Origin: Rs1 sp029027825
GTDB lineage: Bacteria > Pseudomonadota > Gammaproteobacteria > Pseudomonadales > Balneatricaceae
Assembly: GCA_029027825.1 (NCBI GenBank)
Contig: CP093399.1
Span: 2,604,001 to 2,668,000 of the forward strand
Direction of reading: 5' to 3'
DNA: 64,000 bases
Shown: positions 44,485 through 53,594 of the stretch, in pieces
How the letters are laid out: each line of letters begins with the position of its first letter
Position numbering within the stretch: the first letter of the stretch is position 1
Position numbers and translations under genes: made by a program
The notes under the pieces: generated by a model
Database searches by the model: none
What the model was told of the DNA's origin: nothing
The model's input: the letters and a program-made list of their open reading frames with translations, nothing else

Positions 44485-45384
44485 CTACTCTGCAATTAAA
44501 TACAATAGTGCATCTAAGCCCATATTAGAGACCACATGCTCCGCCTGCTCTTTGACTAAAGGCTTGGCATGAAAGGCAACTCCTAAGCCCGCCGCAGCTA
44601 ACATAGCGAGATCATTGGCGCCATCACCGACCGCGATCGTTTCAGCCAAATCAAAACCTTCTTTTTCAGCAATTTGCTGCAGGTAGCTGACTTTCATCTC
44701 GGCATTGACAATAGCACCCACCACCCGACCGGTAACTTGGCCATTTTCAATGTCTAATTGATTGGAATAGGCGTAATCAAATTGATACTTCTGTTGTAAA
44801 TACTCGGCAAAGTAGTTAAAGCCACCCGATAAAATAGCCGTTTTATAGCCCCGTTGCTGCAACCCCTCTATCAAGGCCTGCATTCCCTCCATCATCGGCA
44901 AGTTAGCAGCTAACTCGGCAAGCACTGTGGCACTTAGCCCCTTAAGTAATCCTAAGCGCTGCTTGAAGCTTTGATTGAAATCCAACTCGCCACGCATCGC
45001 CGCCGCGGTAATTGCGATTACTTGCTCGCCGACTCCCGCTCTTTTGGCTAGCTCATCAATCACTTCTACCTTTATTAAAGTAGAGTCCATATCAAAGACC
45101 GCGAGCTTGCGCCTGATTTTTAGCTGCTCGTTACTCAACAGTACTAAATCTACGGCTAGCTTTTCTGCCAGCAATTTACAGCTTAATTGAAATTTTTCTA
45201 AATGCTCTTCACCTATTTCCAACAGCAAAGTAGCGCATCGATCATCCACTCGAGCGAACTCAGTGCTAATTAATGACACCTTTTGCGCGCCTAAAAATTG
45301 CAAAACAGCCTGCTGCTGAGTATCTAACAGCGTTTCTGATAGTAAAAATAGCTTGTACACTTGCCCTGTCTGGTCACTCAACAT
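44485..45384 (-). CDS. serB: Phosphoserine phosphatase
   Basis: HAD-superfamily enzyme of 299 residues, last step of serine synthesis. The nucleophile motif is FDMDSTLI near residue 99, with VIDELAKRAG and MRGELDFNQSFKQRL substrate-cap regions, AILSGGFNYFAEYL (motif II), a Lys in NAEMKVSYLQ, and the metal motif VGDGANDLAML near 258. About 80 N-terminal residues form an ACT-like regulatory region. Start at the ATG at 45384; TTG just before is less likely. It is convergent with gcvT and divergent from the galU remnant. Confidence 0.94.
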   Translation of the reverse strand: MLSDQTGQVYKLFLLSETLLDTQQQAVLQFLGAQKVSLISTEFARVDDRCATLLLEIGEEHLEKFQLSCKLLAEKLAVDLVLLSNEQLKIRRKLAVFDMDSTLIKVEVIDELAKRAGVGEQVIAITAAAMRGELDFNQSFKQRLGLLKGLSATVLAELAANLPMMEGMQALIEGLQQRGYKTAILSGGFNYFAEYLQQKYQFDYAYSNQLDIENGQVTGRVVGAIVNAEMKVSYLQQIAEKEGFDLAETIAVGDGANDLAMLAAAGLGVAFHAKPLVKEQAEHVVSNMGLDALLYLIAE

Positions 45385-45480
45385 CAACTTTCCCTACGCA
45401 ATTATAAATACTGCTGGGATTATCCTAGATTCAGTGCAGGAGCGCAAAAAATACCCTCCATATTCACAGGTTGTTTTATT

Positions 45481-45759
45481 GTAAATAGCTCACAGATTAG
45501 TGCCAGTATTTGGAATATATTAGCGATCAAGTTAACGGGTGCCGGCAATGAAATCCAGCTGACTGATGCGATTGCAAAATTAATGGAAACTGAAACCGTG
45601 GAGGCTTATTGCATGGTCGGTAAATCACATGATTGTGGAGGTAAAATAGGCTACATGAACGCCTTTGCAGAATACAGTTTAAGGGATAAAACCAGAGGCG
45701 CTGAATTTAGGGCGAACTTAGTTAAATTATTAGCGCAGTACCCTGAAACCAGCGCATAA
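45481..45759 (+). pseudogene. galU: C-terminal remnant of UTP-glucose-1-phosphate uridylyltransferase
   Basis: The frame reads SASIWNILAIKLTGAGNEIQLTDAIAKLMETETVEAYCMVGKSHDCGGKIGYMNAFAEYSLRDKTRG, matching the end of GalU (about the last 90 of 290 residues). The nucleotidyltransferase signature and the whole N-terminal two thirds are absent, and sequence before 45481 does not continue the alignment. A remnant of a deletion or of transfer of a partial copy; a functional galU is presumably elsewhere. Confidence 0.85.
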
Positions 45760-45787
45760 CCATCCTTTGCAAGATTATATGACTGCA

Positions 45788-45819
45788 AACCGCCCTGCCG
45801 ACTTTCCAACCGGGCGGTT
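45788..45819. terminator. Hairpin between galU remnant and rnr
   Basis: AACCGCCC faces GGGCGGTT with a 16-base loop between two convergent genes. It could serve either; no long T-run. Confidence 0.5.
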
Positions 45820-45891
45820 ACACTCTCTAGATAGCTGCATCGTTTAACACTAGCCAGGCAGCCACATCAACTACAGTTCAGCGATAACTTT

Positions 45892-48564
45892 TTAACTTTG
45901 TTGGCGCTTAACCGATTTCTTCATGACTTTTTTAGCCTTGCGCTTTTTAGCACGATTAGACAGACCTTTACTGCCTGTATTATGGGTTGCCACTTCTTTT
46001 TCGGCGCTCGATAAAGGCATTTTATGCTTATCACCTGCAGCTTTTACTTTGTCTTTTTTCGGCTTTCTAGGCGGTCTACGCAAATTAGTTTTAGTATCTT
46101 GCGGCGCGACATCAACATTTAACTCAGCCTCAGGCTGTCTGGTTTGTGCCTTTGGTTGACGAGCCTTGCTCTTCGGCTTAGTAGTATAAACCTCTTCAGC
46201 TGTCGCACTCTTCGATTTAGATTTAGACTTTTTAGCAGCGCCCTTGGCTGTTTTGGCGGTCTTGACTGTTTTGACTGTTTTGACGATAGCCTCGACACTA
46301 CTGGCGGAGCGCTTAGCTTTTTTAACACTGGCTATTGTGGCAACTAATTCGAAATCAATTTTTCGATCATCCAAATTAACCGCGACCACTTTAACACTCA
46401 ATTGATCACCGAGCCTGAATACTTGGCGACTTCTCTCACCTATCATGCGCTGTTTAGCGGCTTCAAAATGATAGTAATCTTTAGGCAGTGCCGTAATGTG
46501 AATTAAGCCTTCTATATACACATCTTTTAGCTCGACAAATAAACCAAAACCAGTCACAGCAGTAACAGTACCGGTAAAGTCATTGCCGACTTCAGATTGC
46601 ATATATTCACATTTCAACCATGCCATCACATCGCGGGTCGCATCATCGGCACGGCGCTCGGTCATAGAACAGTGCTCAGCTAAGGATAGTACTTGCTCAA
46701 TATTGTAAGGGTATCGATAAGCGCTATTGGCGGCAAACGGCTCAGGTCGGACAATCGCCTTTAACGAACTGTCGGAGTGGATAAGCGAGCGAATTGCACG
46801 GTGCACCAATAGATCAGGATAGCGCCGAATCGGTGAAGTGAAATGCGTATACGCTGCATAAGCGAGCCCAAAATGACCTTCTTCTTCAGGGCTGTATACC
46901 GCCTGCGACATAGATCGCAGCATCATCACTTGGATAACCTGTCGGTCGGCTCTATCAATAATAAACGCCGCCAATTTCTGATAGTCAGCGGGCTGTGGAT
47001 CGTCTTGCCCGGTCAACTCTAACCCCAGTTCTGCCAGATAGCTTCTCAGGTTTTGCAGACGCTCGGTTTTCGGTGGCTGGTGCACGCGGTACAAGCTTGG
47101 CAGTTTTGAGCTAATGATAAAGCGCGCGGTAGCCACGTTGGCTAGCAACATGCACTCTTCAATTAATTTGTGCGCATCATTGCGCTTAATCGGCACAATT
47201 TTGTCTATTTTGCGATCTTCGGCAAAAATCACCCGAGTCTCGACCGTATCGAAATCCATCGCGCCTCTTAAATCACGCGCTTCACGCAATTGTAAGTACA
47301 AGCTTTTCAAGCAGCGTATATGCGGCATTACCGCTTTATATTCAGCTCTGAGCTGCTCGCCATCCGAAGCTTTATCCAACATACTAGCGACTTTAGTGTA
47401 AGTCAGCCGAGCGTGGGATTTAATCACCGCTTCATAAAATTTATAGCCTGATAAACGCCCTGCAGAACTCACCGTCATTTCACAGACCATCGCCAATCTA
47501 TCGACGTTAGGCTTGAGTGAACACAGCCCGTTTGACAGCACTTCAGGTAACATCGGCACCACAAAATCGGGGAAATACACTGAGTTACCGCGCTTGTGCG
47601 CCTCCATATCTAATTCTGTATTGGGCAACACATAATAGGACACATCGGCAATCGCCACCCACAAGCGCCAACCGCCAGACTTTTTAGGCTCAGCGTAGAC
47701 AGCATCATCAAAATCGCGCGCATCTTCGCCATCAATAGTGACGAATGGCAGGTGACGCAAGTCGATCCGCCCCTCCTTCGACTCTGCAGTGACTTGCGGC
47801 TCGATACCGGCAACTTCCTTATCGACCGCTTCAGGCCAAGTATCGGGAATATCGTAGTTATGGATAGCCACTTGGATTTCCATCCCCGGCGCCATGTGAT
47901 CGCCTAAGACTTCTATTACCTTGGCCTGTGCCAGGTTGCGCTTACTCGGCTGGCTGGTAATTTCAACCACCACCAATTGATCATTCTTATAATCTAAGCG
48001 ACTCTCTGGGTCGGCGAGAACAATGATTTCTTGGGTGATTCGCTGGTTTTCTGAACGCAGATTACCAAAGCCATTTTCACCGTGAAAACGCCCCACCAGC
48101 TTGTGGGTGTTATGCTCTAACACCTCGACAATTTTTCCCTCTCGACGGCCGCGTGAATCTTTACCTAAAGGCTGAATAACAACTTTGTCGCCATCAAATA
48201 CCTGGCGCATTTGCCGAGCGCTGATAAAAATATCATTGCCTTTCTCTGGGCTGGCGAAACCAAAACCATCTCGGTGGCCGATGATTCGACAGTTGATCAA
48301 ATCCATCTGTTTCAGGATACCGAATTCATTTTTTCGGTTACTCATTAACTGCCCATCGCGACACATCGCTTTGAGACGATACATCACAGCATTGAATGAG
48401 TCTCCCTCTTGCACCGCTAATTGAGCACACAATTCAGGGTGCGAAATCGGCGCTCCCCATTTAGCCATAAATTCTAGAATGTACTCACGACTTGGTACTG
48501 GGTTTTGATATTTTTCCGCTTCTTTTTTTGCAGCGGGGTCTTGCTTGGTCCAATCTTGGCTCAT
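45892..48564 (-). CDS. rnr: Ribonuclease R with long basic C-terminal tail
   Basis: 3'-5' exoribonuclease of 890 residues that degrades structured RNA. Domains in order: a helix-turn-helix-like N-terminus, two cold-shock domains, the RNB catalytic core (DGEDARDFDDAVYAEP with the metal Asp cluster near residue 275; HFTSPIRRYPDLLVHRAIRSL near 590), and an S1 domain (FTGTVTAVTGFGLFVELKDVYIEGLIHI near 660). From about 748 a 143-residue Lys/Arg-rich, repetitive tail follows (KTVKTVKTAKTAK, KSKSKSKS). E. coli RNase R also has a basic tail, but shorter. I take the ATG at 48564 (MSQDWTKQD) because GGAA precedes it; 48579 is an alternative. Confidence 0.95.
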   Translation of the reverse strand: MSQDWTKQDPAAKKEAEKYQNPVPSREYILEFMAKWGAPISHPELCAQLAVQEGDSFNAVMYRLKAMCRDGQLMSNRKNEFGILKQMDLINCRIIGHRDGFGFASPEKGNDIFISARQMRQVFDGDKVVIQPLGKDSRGRREGKIVEVLEHNTHKLVGRFHGENGFGNLRSENQRITQEIIVLADPESRLDYKNDQLVVVEITSQPSKRNLAQAKVIEVLGDHMAPGMEIQVAIHNYDIPDTWPEAVDKEVAGIEPQVTAESKEGRIDLRHLPFVTIDGEDARDFDDAVYAEPKKSGGWRLWVAIADVSYYVLPNTELDMEAHKRGNSVYFPDFVVPMLPEVLSNGLCSLKPNVDRLAMVCEMTVSSAGRLSGYKFYEAVIKSHARLTYTKVASMLDKASDGEQLRAEYKAVMPHIRCLKSLYLQLREARDLRGAMDFDTVETRVIFAEDRKIDKIVPIKRNDAHKLIEECMLLANVATARFIISSKLPSLYRVHQPPKTERLQNLRSYLAELGLELTGQDDPQPADYQKLAAFIIDRADRQVIQVMMLRSMSQAVYSPEEEGHFGLAYAAYTHFTSPIRRYPDLLVHRAIRSLIHSDSSLKAIVRPEPFAANSAYRYPYNIEQVLSLAEHCSMTERRADDATRDVMAWLKCEYMQSEVGNDFTGTVTAVTGFGLFVELKDVYIEGLIHITALPKDYYHFEAAKQRMIGERSRQVFRLGDQLSVKVVAVNLDDRKIDFELVATIASVKKAKRSASSVEAIVKTVKTVKTAKTAKGAAKKSKSKSKSATAEEVYTTKPKSKARQPKAQTRQPEAELNVDVAPQDTKTNLRRPPRKPKKDKVKAAGDKHKMPLSSAEKEVATHNTGSKGLSNRAKKRKAKKVMKKSVKRQQS

Positions 48565-48579
48565 AATATATATTTCCAT

Positions 48580-48947
48580 ATAGCTAAACGCTGCAGGTAC
48601 GCGCTAAAAATTTATTGTTTTTTAGCGCTAAAACCACACAGCCGTTTGCTGGTCGAGGAACATGCGAAGCTATTTTCTTGCGTCAGTGAAAAAAGGTTCG
48701 CATATTCCCTGAATTTTTTAGTTATTAATTTAGTCTAGATATAGCACGCTTTGATGGCGCTTTAGCTACCAGACATTCATGCAGAGGTCTCACCCAACAA
48801 ACGATCGCCGTATTTTAAGCTGTCTCGCAGTTGAGATTTTTTGAGGTTAACGATCGCGGTTTGTGTTATTCACCGACGACGCTCAAGCATTAAATCTAGA
48901 CGAACGGACAGCATTTTCTGCCCTGTGGCTAATTTTAATGCTTATAA
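48580..48947. other. Intergenic region between rnr and secF
   Basis: No gene. A lone right end of the family 1 MITE (TCATGCAGAGGTCTC, 48778-48792) lies here. It should contain the rnr promoter. Confidence 0.5.
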
Positions 48948-48981
48948 CGATAAAAGCCGAGTAATAACTCGGCTTTTATCG
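48948..48981 (-). terminator. Intrinsic terminator of the sec operon
   Basis: CGATAAAAGCCGAGT and its exact complement ACTCGGCTTTTATCG form a 15-base stem with a four-base loop, 15 bases after the secF stop. Very strong, with T residues in the 3' arm. Confidence 0.9.
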
Positions 48982-48996
48982 TTGATTAGGCTTTAT

Positions 48997-49983
48997 TTAA
49001 GATTTTACTTCAGACTCGTCTTCATCTAGCTCTTCACCTTCATAGCCATCTGTCTCAAAGCCTTCACCTTCGACAAAACTATGATCTTCCTTAGGCGGGA
49101 TAATTAGGTCTTCTTTCGAAATACCCATCATCAACAGCGCGTTTGCAGCGACATAGATAGATGAATAGGTACCTACCACCACACCAACTAACAGGGCGAC
49201 AGCAAAACCAAAAATCATCTGCCCACCAAAAATAGCCAAGATAACCAGCACAATCAAGGTCGTCAATGAAGTGACTATGGTCCGACTTAAAGTTTGCGTT
49301 AACGAGATATTCATCACTTCAAGCGGCGTCTCTTTACGCAGCTTACGAAAGTTTTCCCGAATTCGATCAGAGACCACTATAGTATCGTTCAGTGAGTAAC
49401 CTATCACCGCGAGAATAGCCGCCAATACGGTCAAATCAAACTCTAGTTGAAACAGCGCAAAGAATCCCAACACGATCACTACATCGTGAATTAGAGCGAT
49501 CACCGCCCCCACAGAAAACTTTAGCTGGAAGCGGAAGGTCACATACACCATGATCATGAACAGCGCCAACAGCATGCCCAAACCACCTTGTTCGCGAAGC
49601 TCATCACCCACTTGAGCACCGACAAATTCGTTGCGACGCAACTCAATTTGCTGATCAGAATTGGCTTTTAAGGCATCCAGTACTCTATTACCTAATTTCG
49701 GATCGTGTGCCTCTTGTAAGCGAATCAGGATGTCTTTTGGCGAGCCAAAGGTTTGCACTACAACATTGCTAAAACCAGCCGCCTCCAATTCAGTACGAAT
49801 CTTTTTACTGTCGGCATTGGTCTGGTAGTGGACTTCAACTAAACTGCCACCAGTAAAATCCAAACCTAACTTCAAACCATTTACAACCATTGCACCTATT
49901 GAAACCAACAACAGCATGGCTGAGAATGCGAGCGCTAACTTCTGCGCCCCCATAAAATTAATAACTTTTCTATTAACACTCAT
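48997..49983 (-). CDS. secF: Protein translocase subunit SecF
   Basis: 328 residues, six membrane helices with a periplasmic P1 domain after the first. With SecD and YajC it uses the proton gradient to help protein export through SecYEG. GLDFTGGSLVEVHY near 36, GYSLNDTIVVSDRIREN near 200 and SLTQTLSRTIVTSLTTL are family signatures. The C-terminus is an acidic tail (EGEGFETDGYEGEELDEDES). It lies 12 bases after secD. Confidence 0.96.
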   Translation of the reverse strand: MSVNRKVINFMGAQKLALAFSAMLLLVSIGAMVVNGLKLGLDFTGGSLVEVHYQTNADSKKIRTELEAAGFSNVVVQTFGSPKDILIRLQEAHDPKLGNRVLDALKANSDQQIELRRNEFVGAQVGDELREQGGLGMLLALFMIMVYVTFRFQLKFSVGAVIALIHDVVIVLGFFALFQLEFDLTVLAAILAVIGYSLNDTIVVSDRIRENFRKLRKETPLEVMNISLTQTLSRTIVTSLTTLIVLVILAIFGGQMIFGFAVALLVGVVVGTYSSIYVAANALLMMGISKEDLIIPPKEDHSFVEGEGFETDGYEGEELDEDESEVKS

Positions 49984-49995
49984 CAGATAAGCCTT

Positions 49996-51849
49996 TTATA
50001 TCGACAATGATTTAAGTTGGCGTCCGCCATAACTTAAATTCACTAGTGCACGAGTTACCATAATGGCGGTAAACATGGATGTCACAATACCTACAGATAG
50101 TGTGATCGCAAAACCTTTAACTGGCCCGGTTCCCATCGAGAACAAGATAACCGCAGCAATTAAAGTAGTTATAATGGCGTCAAAAATAGTGGTAAAAGCA
50201 CGGTCAAAGCCAGCACTAATCGCCGACTGTGGGGGCAGACCATTGGCCAGCTCCTCTTTTATTCGCGCAAAGATCAACACGTTTGCATCCACCGCCATAC
50301 CCACTGTCAACACAATACCTGCGATACCTGGCAAAGTTAACGTGGCTGACAGCAATGACATTACCGCGGTCAGTAACACCAAGTTCACCATCAACGCAAT
50401 GTTCGCCAACAGGCCAAATACGCGATAGTAGACCAGCATAAACAACAGCACTAAGGCAAAACCAATTTGTACAGAGGTCATGCCTAACTCAATGTTTTCC
50501 GCCCCTAAACTCGGACCGACAGTTCGCTCTTCTACAAAGTAGATAGGTGCAGCTAGCGCACCGGCGCGAAGTAGCAAGGCTAATTCAGTAGATTCACCTT
50601 GACCGTCAAGTCCGGTAATTCTAAAAGAGTTACCTAATACCGACTGAATTGTTGCCAGTGAAATAATCCGCTTTTCCACATAAGGAAGACGTTTTGCGAC
50701 TCTTTTCCCATCTACAGTCTCGTAGATAGTCCGCGCTTTATGCTCAATGAACAGCACAGCCATACGGCGCTGAATAGCATCGCGAGTGGTGCGAGACATT
50801 AACTGTCCACCTTTAGAATCAAGGGTGATGTTAACTTGTGGCGAACCATTTTCATCAAAGGAAGCCTGTGCGTTCGATACACTAGCGCCGCTGACAATCA
50901 CATCTTTTTCTATGCTGGCGGTACGATCTGGATCAGATCTAAATTTAAATACCTCGGTCGTGGCACGCGTGGCACTTGGACCCGCTTCTAATCTAAATTG
51001 CAGATTGGCGGTTTTACCAATAATCCGCTTAGCTTCTGCGGCATCTTGAATACCCGGCAGCTGTACAACTATCCGATTTCGCCCCTGACGCTGTACTAAC
51101 GGCTCTGCGACACCTAATTCATTGACACGATTTCGCAAGGTGGTTAAGTTTTGCTTGATTGCGTAATCTTCTATGTCTCTTATGGTACTTTCTTTAAGAT
51201 TGACAACCACATAAAAACTGCCGCCTCTATCTTCAGTCGTTACTAGGAAACCTGGGTACTCATTGCGGATAAAGCTCTGCGCTTTATCACGTGTTTCAAG
51301 ATCGGCAAATTTTACCGCTAGCGAGCCATCTTTACCGCGCTCTACAGCGCGATAGCGCAACACTTCAGTACGTAATTTGGTTTTTATTTCAGATATATAA
51401 ACTTCTAAACGCTGGCCAACTGCCTGTGCCATATCCACTTCTAGCAAAAAGTGCACACCGCCACGTAGATCTAAGCCCAGCTTCATTGGCCCAGCACCTA
51501 AGTCTTCTAACCACTGCGGAGTAGTGGGCGCCAAGTTAAGTGCGACCACATAGTTGTCACCCAATAACTCTGCAATAGTTTGCTTAGCTTTAAGCTGTGT
51601 CTCGCCATCAGCAAATCTAATCAAGCCACCTTTCGCGGTTAACTCACTTGATTTAAAACTAATTTTGTCGCGCTTTAATTTTTTCTCGACTCGCGCAATC
51701 AGCGCCTCATCAGTCAGATATATATTACGAGTGCCCGATACTTGCACAGCGTAATCATCAGGATAAAAATTCGGGGCAGCGTAAATCACACCTAAAACCA
51801 GCACACCTAAAATCAGCAGGTTTTTCCACAGAGGGTAACGATTGAGCAT
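49996..51849 (-). CDS. secD: Protein translocase subunit SecD
   Basis: 617 residues with a long periplasmic domain and six helices. GLDLRGGVHFLLEVDM near 115, NRVNELGVAEPLVQRQGRNRIVVQLPG near 235, and GMAVDANVLIFARIKEEL near 518 are SecD hallmarks. Start at the ATG at 51849 (MLNRYPLWKNLLIL), which has AGGA upstream; a longer in-frame reading begins 14 codons earlier. Lies between yajC and secF in the standard order. Confidence 0.96.
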   Translation of the reverse strand: MLNRYPLWKNLLILGVLVLGVIYAAPNFYPDDYAVQVSGTRNIYLTDEALIARVEKKLKRDKISFKSSELTAKGGLIRFADGETQLKAKQTIAELLGDNYVVALNLAPTTPQWLEDLGAGPMKLGLDLRGGVHFLLEVDMAQAVGQRLEVYISEIKTKLRTEVLRYRAVERGKDGSLAVKFADLETRDKAQSFIRNEYPGFLVTTEDRGGSFYVVVNLKESTIRDIEDYAIKQNLTTLRNRVNELGVAEPLVQRQGRNRIVVQLPGIQDAAEAKRIIGKTANLQFRLEAGPSATRATTEVFKFRSDPDRTASIEKDVIVSGASVSNAQASFDENGSPQVNITLDSKGGQLMSRTTRDAIQRRMAVLFIEHKARTIYETVDGKRVAKRLPYVEKRIISLATIQSVLGNSFRITGLDGQGESTELALLLRAGALAAPIYFVEERTVGPSLGAENIELGMTSVQIGFALVLLFMLVYYRVFGLLANIALMVNLVLLTAVMSLLSATLTLPGIAGIVLTVGMAVDANVLIFARIKEELANGLPPQSAISAGFDRAFTTIFDAIITTLIAAVILFSMGTGPVKGFAITLSVGIVTSMFTAIMVTRALVNLSYGGRQLKSLSI

Positions 51850-51925
51850 AGTGCTCGCTTCCTTTTCAGATACGAAAACGCCATTTTTCAATGGCGTTTG
51901 TGACAGAGTGCGTTAACATCAACAC

Positions 51926-52258
51926 TTAAATACTTTTCATTGTGCCTTTTGGTAAAGCCGCTGAAATATGAACTTTTTGAAAGCTTAACTGCGTGCCTTC
52001 GCTCACTTCTAAAGTAACATAATCATCATTTAACTTAACCACTTTGCCAATGATGCCGCCAGATGTCATGACCTCATCACCTTTGCCAATAGCAGAAACT
52101 AAGTTTTTATGATCTTTTGCACGCTTGGCCTGTGGGCGCCACATGAAGAAATAAAAGATCAAACCAAAACCAACTAAAAAGATGATATTGAAAATTCCGC
52201 CATCGGGTCCTCCGATTACAGAGCCCTCAGCATATGCTGGTGAAATAAAGAAGCTCAT
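51926..52258 (-). CDS. yajC: Sec translocon accessory protein YajC
   Basis: 110 residues with one N-terminal membrane helix (GIFNIIFLVGFGLIFYFFMWRPQAKRAKDHKNL) and a small soluble domain (GDEVMTSGGIIGKVVKL). Start at the ATG at 52258 because AGGAG lies six bases before it; the longer reading would overlap tgt. It associates with SecDF. An initial MSFFISPAYAE segment is unusual in length and may act as a short signal-like extension. Confidence 0.93.
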   Translation of the reverse strand: MSFFISPAYAEGSVIGGPDGGIFNIIFLVGFGLIFYFFMWRPQAKRAKDHKNLVSAIGKGDEVMTSGGIIGKVVKLNDDYVTLEVSEGTQLSFQKVHISAALPKGTMKSI

Positions 52259-52296
52259 TGCTACTCCTAATAAAGTTCTAATGAAACTGTTAATTT

Positions 52297-53433
52297 TTAT
52301 TCCCGACATTCAGGAACATCTAAACCACGCTTGCGATAAAATTCAACCACAAAGTCGCTCAATTTACCTTGATCTAAAGCATCGCGCAATCCCTGCATCA
52401 AACGTTGATAAAAACGTAAGTTGTGAATGGTATTGAGCTGCGATCCCAAGATCTCTTTACACTTATCTAAATGATGCAAATAAGCGCGACTAAAGTTGCG
52501 ACAAGTATAGCAATCGCAAGTTTCGTCTAAAGGTCGAATATCTGTTTTATTGGAGGCATTTCTTAGCTTTACAACCCCTGTATCAACAAACAAATGCCCA
52601 TTTCGTGCATTTCGGGTCGGCATTACGCAATCGAACATATCAATCCCGCGGCGCACGCCTTCCACTAAATCTTCCGGCTTACCGACCCCCATCAAATACC
52701 TGGGCTTATCTTCGGGCAACTGATGAGCGATATGGTCTAATACCTTGACCATTTCATCTTTGGGTTCCCCCACTGACAAGCCGCCAATCGCATAGCCATC
52801 AAATTCAATCTCGGTCAGCCCCTTTAGCGACTCATCCCTTAAACTGTCGTACATCCCGCCTTGCACAATAGCAAACAAAGCGGCCGGATTGTCCGCGTGG
52901 GCTTTTTTAGAGCGCTCGGCCCAACGCAATGACAAACGCATCGAATCAGCAGCTTGCTGCTCCGTGGCAGGATAAGGCGTACACTCATCAAAAATCATCA
53001 CTACATCAGAGCCTAAATCACGCTGCACTTGCATCGACTCTTCAGGTCCCATAAAGACCTTAGAGCCATTCACCGGCGACTGAAAATGTACTCCCTTCTC
53101 AGTAATTTTGCGCGTCTTTCCTAAACTAAACACCTGAAACCCACCGGAGTCAGTCAAAATAGGGCCTTTCCACTGCATAAAATCATGCAGGTCGCCATGT
53201 TTTTTAATCACTTCTGTTCCGGGGCGCAACATTAAATGAAAGGTATTACCCAGAATCATATGGGCCCCCGTCTCTTCAATGTCCCTTGGCAACATACCCT
53301 TCACCGTGCCATAAGTACCCACTGGCATAAAAGCTGGGGTCTCAACTACGCCACGCGGAAAGGTAATCCGCCCACGGCGCGCCTTACCTTCCTGTTGTAG
53401 CTTCTCAAATTTCATAAAACATTTTCTAGACAC
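52297..53433 (-). CDS. tgt: Queuine tRNA-ribosyltransferase
   Basis: 378 residues. It swaps guanine 34 for preQ1 in tRNAs with GUN anticodons. Catalytic Asp regions are ILTDSGGFQVFSLGK near 92 and GIDMFDCVMPTRNARNG near 265; the zinc site is CDCYTCRNFSRAYLHH near 308. A GTG start at 53433 has GAGG seven bases upstream; the ATG at 53415 (MKFEKLQQEG) better matches the E. coli N-terminus, so the start is uncertain by six residues. It is followed by yajC and preceded by queA, the usual order. Confidence 0.96.
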   Translation of the reverse strand: MSRKCFMKFEKLQQEGKARRGRITFPRGVVETPAFMPVGTYGTVKGMLPRDIEETGAHMILGNTFHLMLRPGTEVIKKHGDLHDFMQWKGPILTDSGGFQVFSLGKTRKITEKGVHFQSPVNGSKVFMGPEESMQVQRDLGSDVVMIFDECTPYPATEQQAADSMRLSLRWAERSKKAHADNPAALFAIVQGGMYDSLRDESLKGLTEIEFDGYAIGGLSVGEPKDEMVKVLDHIAHQLPEDKPRYLMGVGKPEDLVEGVRRGIDMFDCVMPTRNARNGHLFVDTGVVKLRNASNKTDIRPLDETCDCYTCRNFSRAYLHHLDKCKEILGSQLNTIHNLRFYQRLMQGLRDALDQGKLSDFVVEFYRKRGLDVPECRE

Positions 53434-53506
53434 AATACTTCCTCAATTCACTGGCGAAACAGGCCAATATATTGCTGCATAGCAGCTGTTTTAATATAGA
53501 TATTTA

Positions 53507-53570
53507 GAGAGCTCTGCATAACTAACCCAGAGGGTATGATAACTGCGCTCGCAACGTTATGCAGAGGTCT
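53507..53570 (+). repeat. MITE-like element, family 1, copy G (deleted)
   Basis: 64 bases: GAGAGCTCTGCATAAC, the ACCCAGAGGGTATGAT stretch and GTTATGCAGAGGTCT. The centre is lost, leaving a compact hairpin between tgt and queA. Confidence 0.75.
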
Positions 53571-53594
53571 GATTTAAATTATTAAGCACACCCA

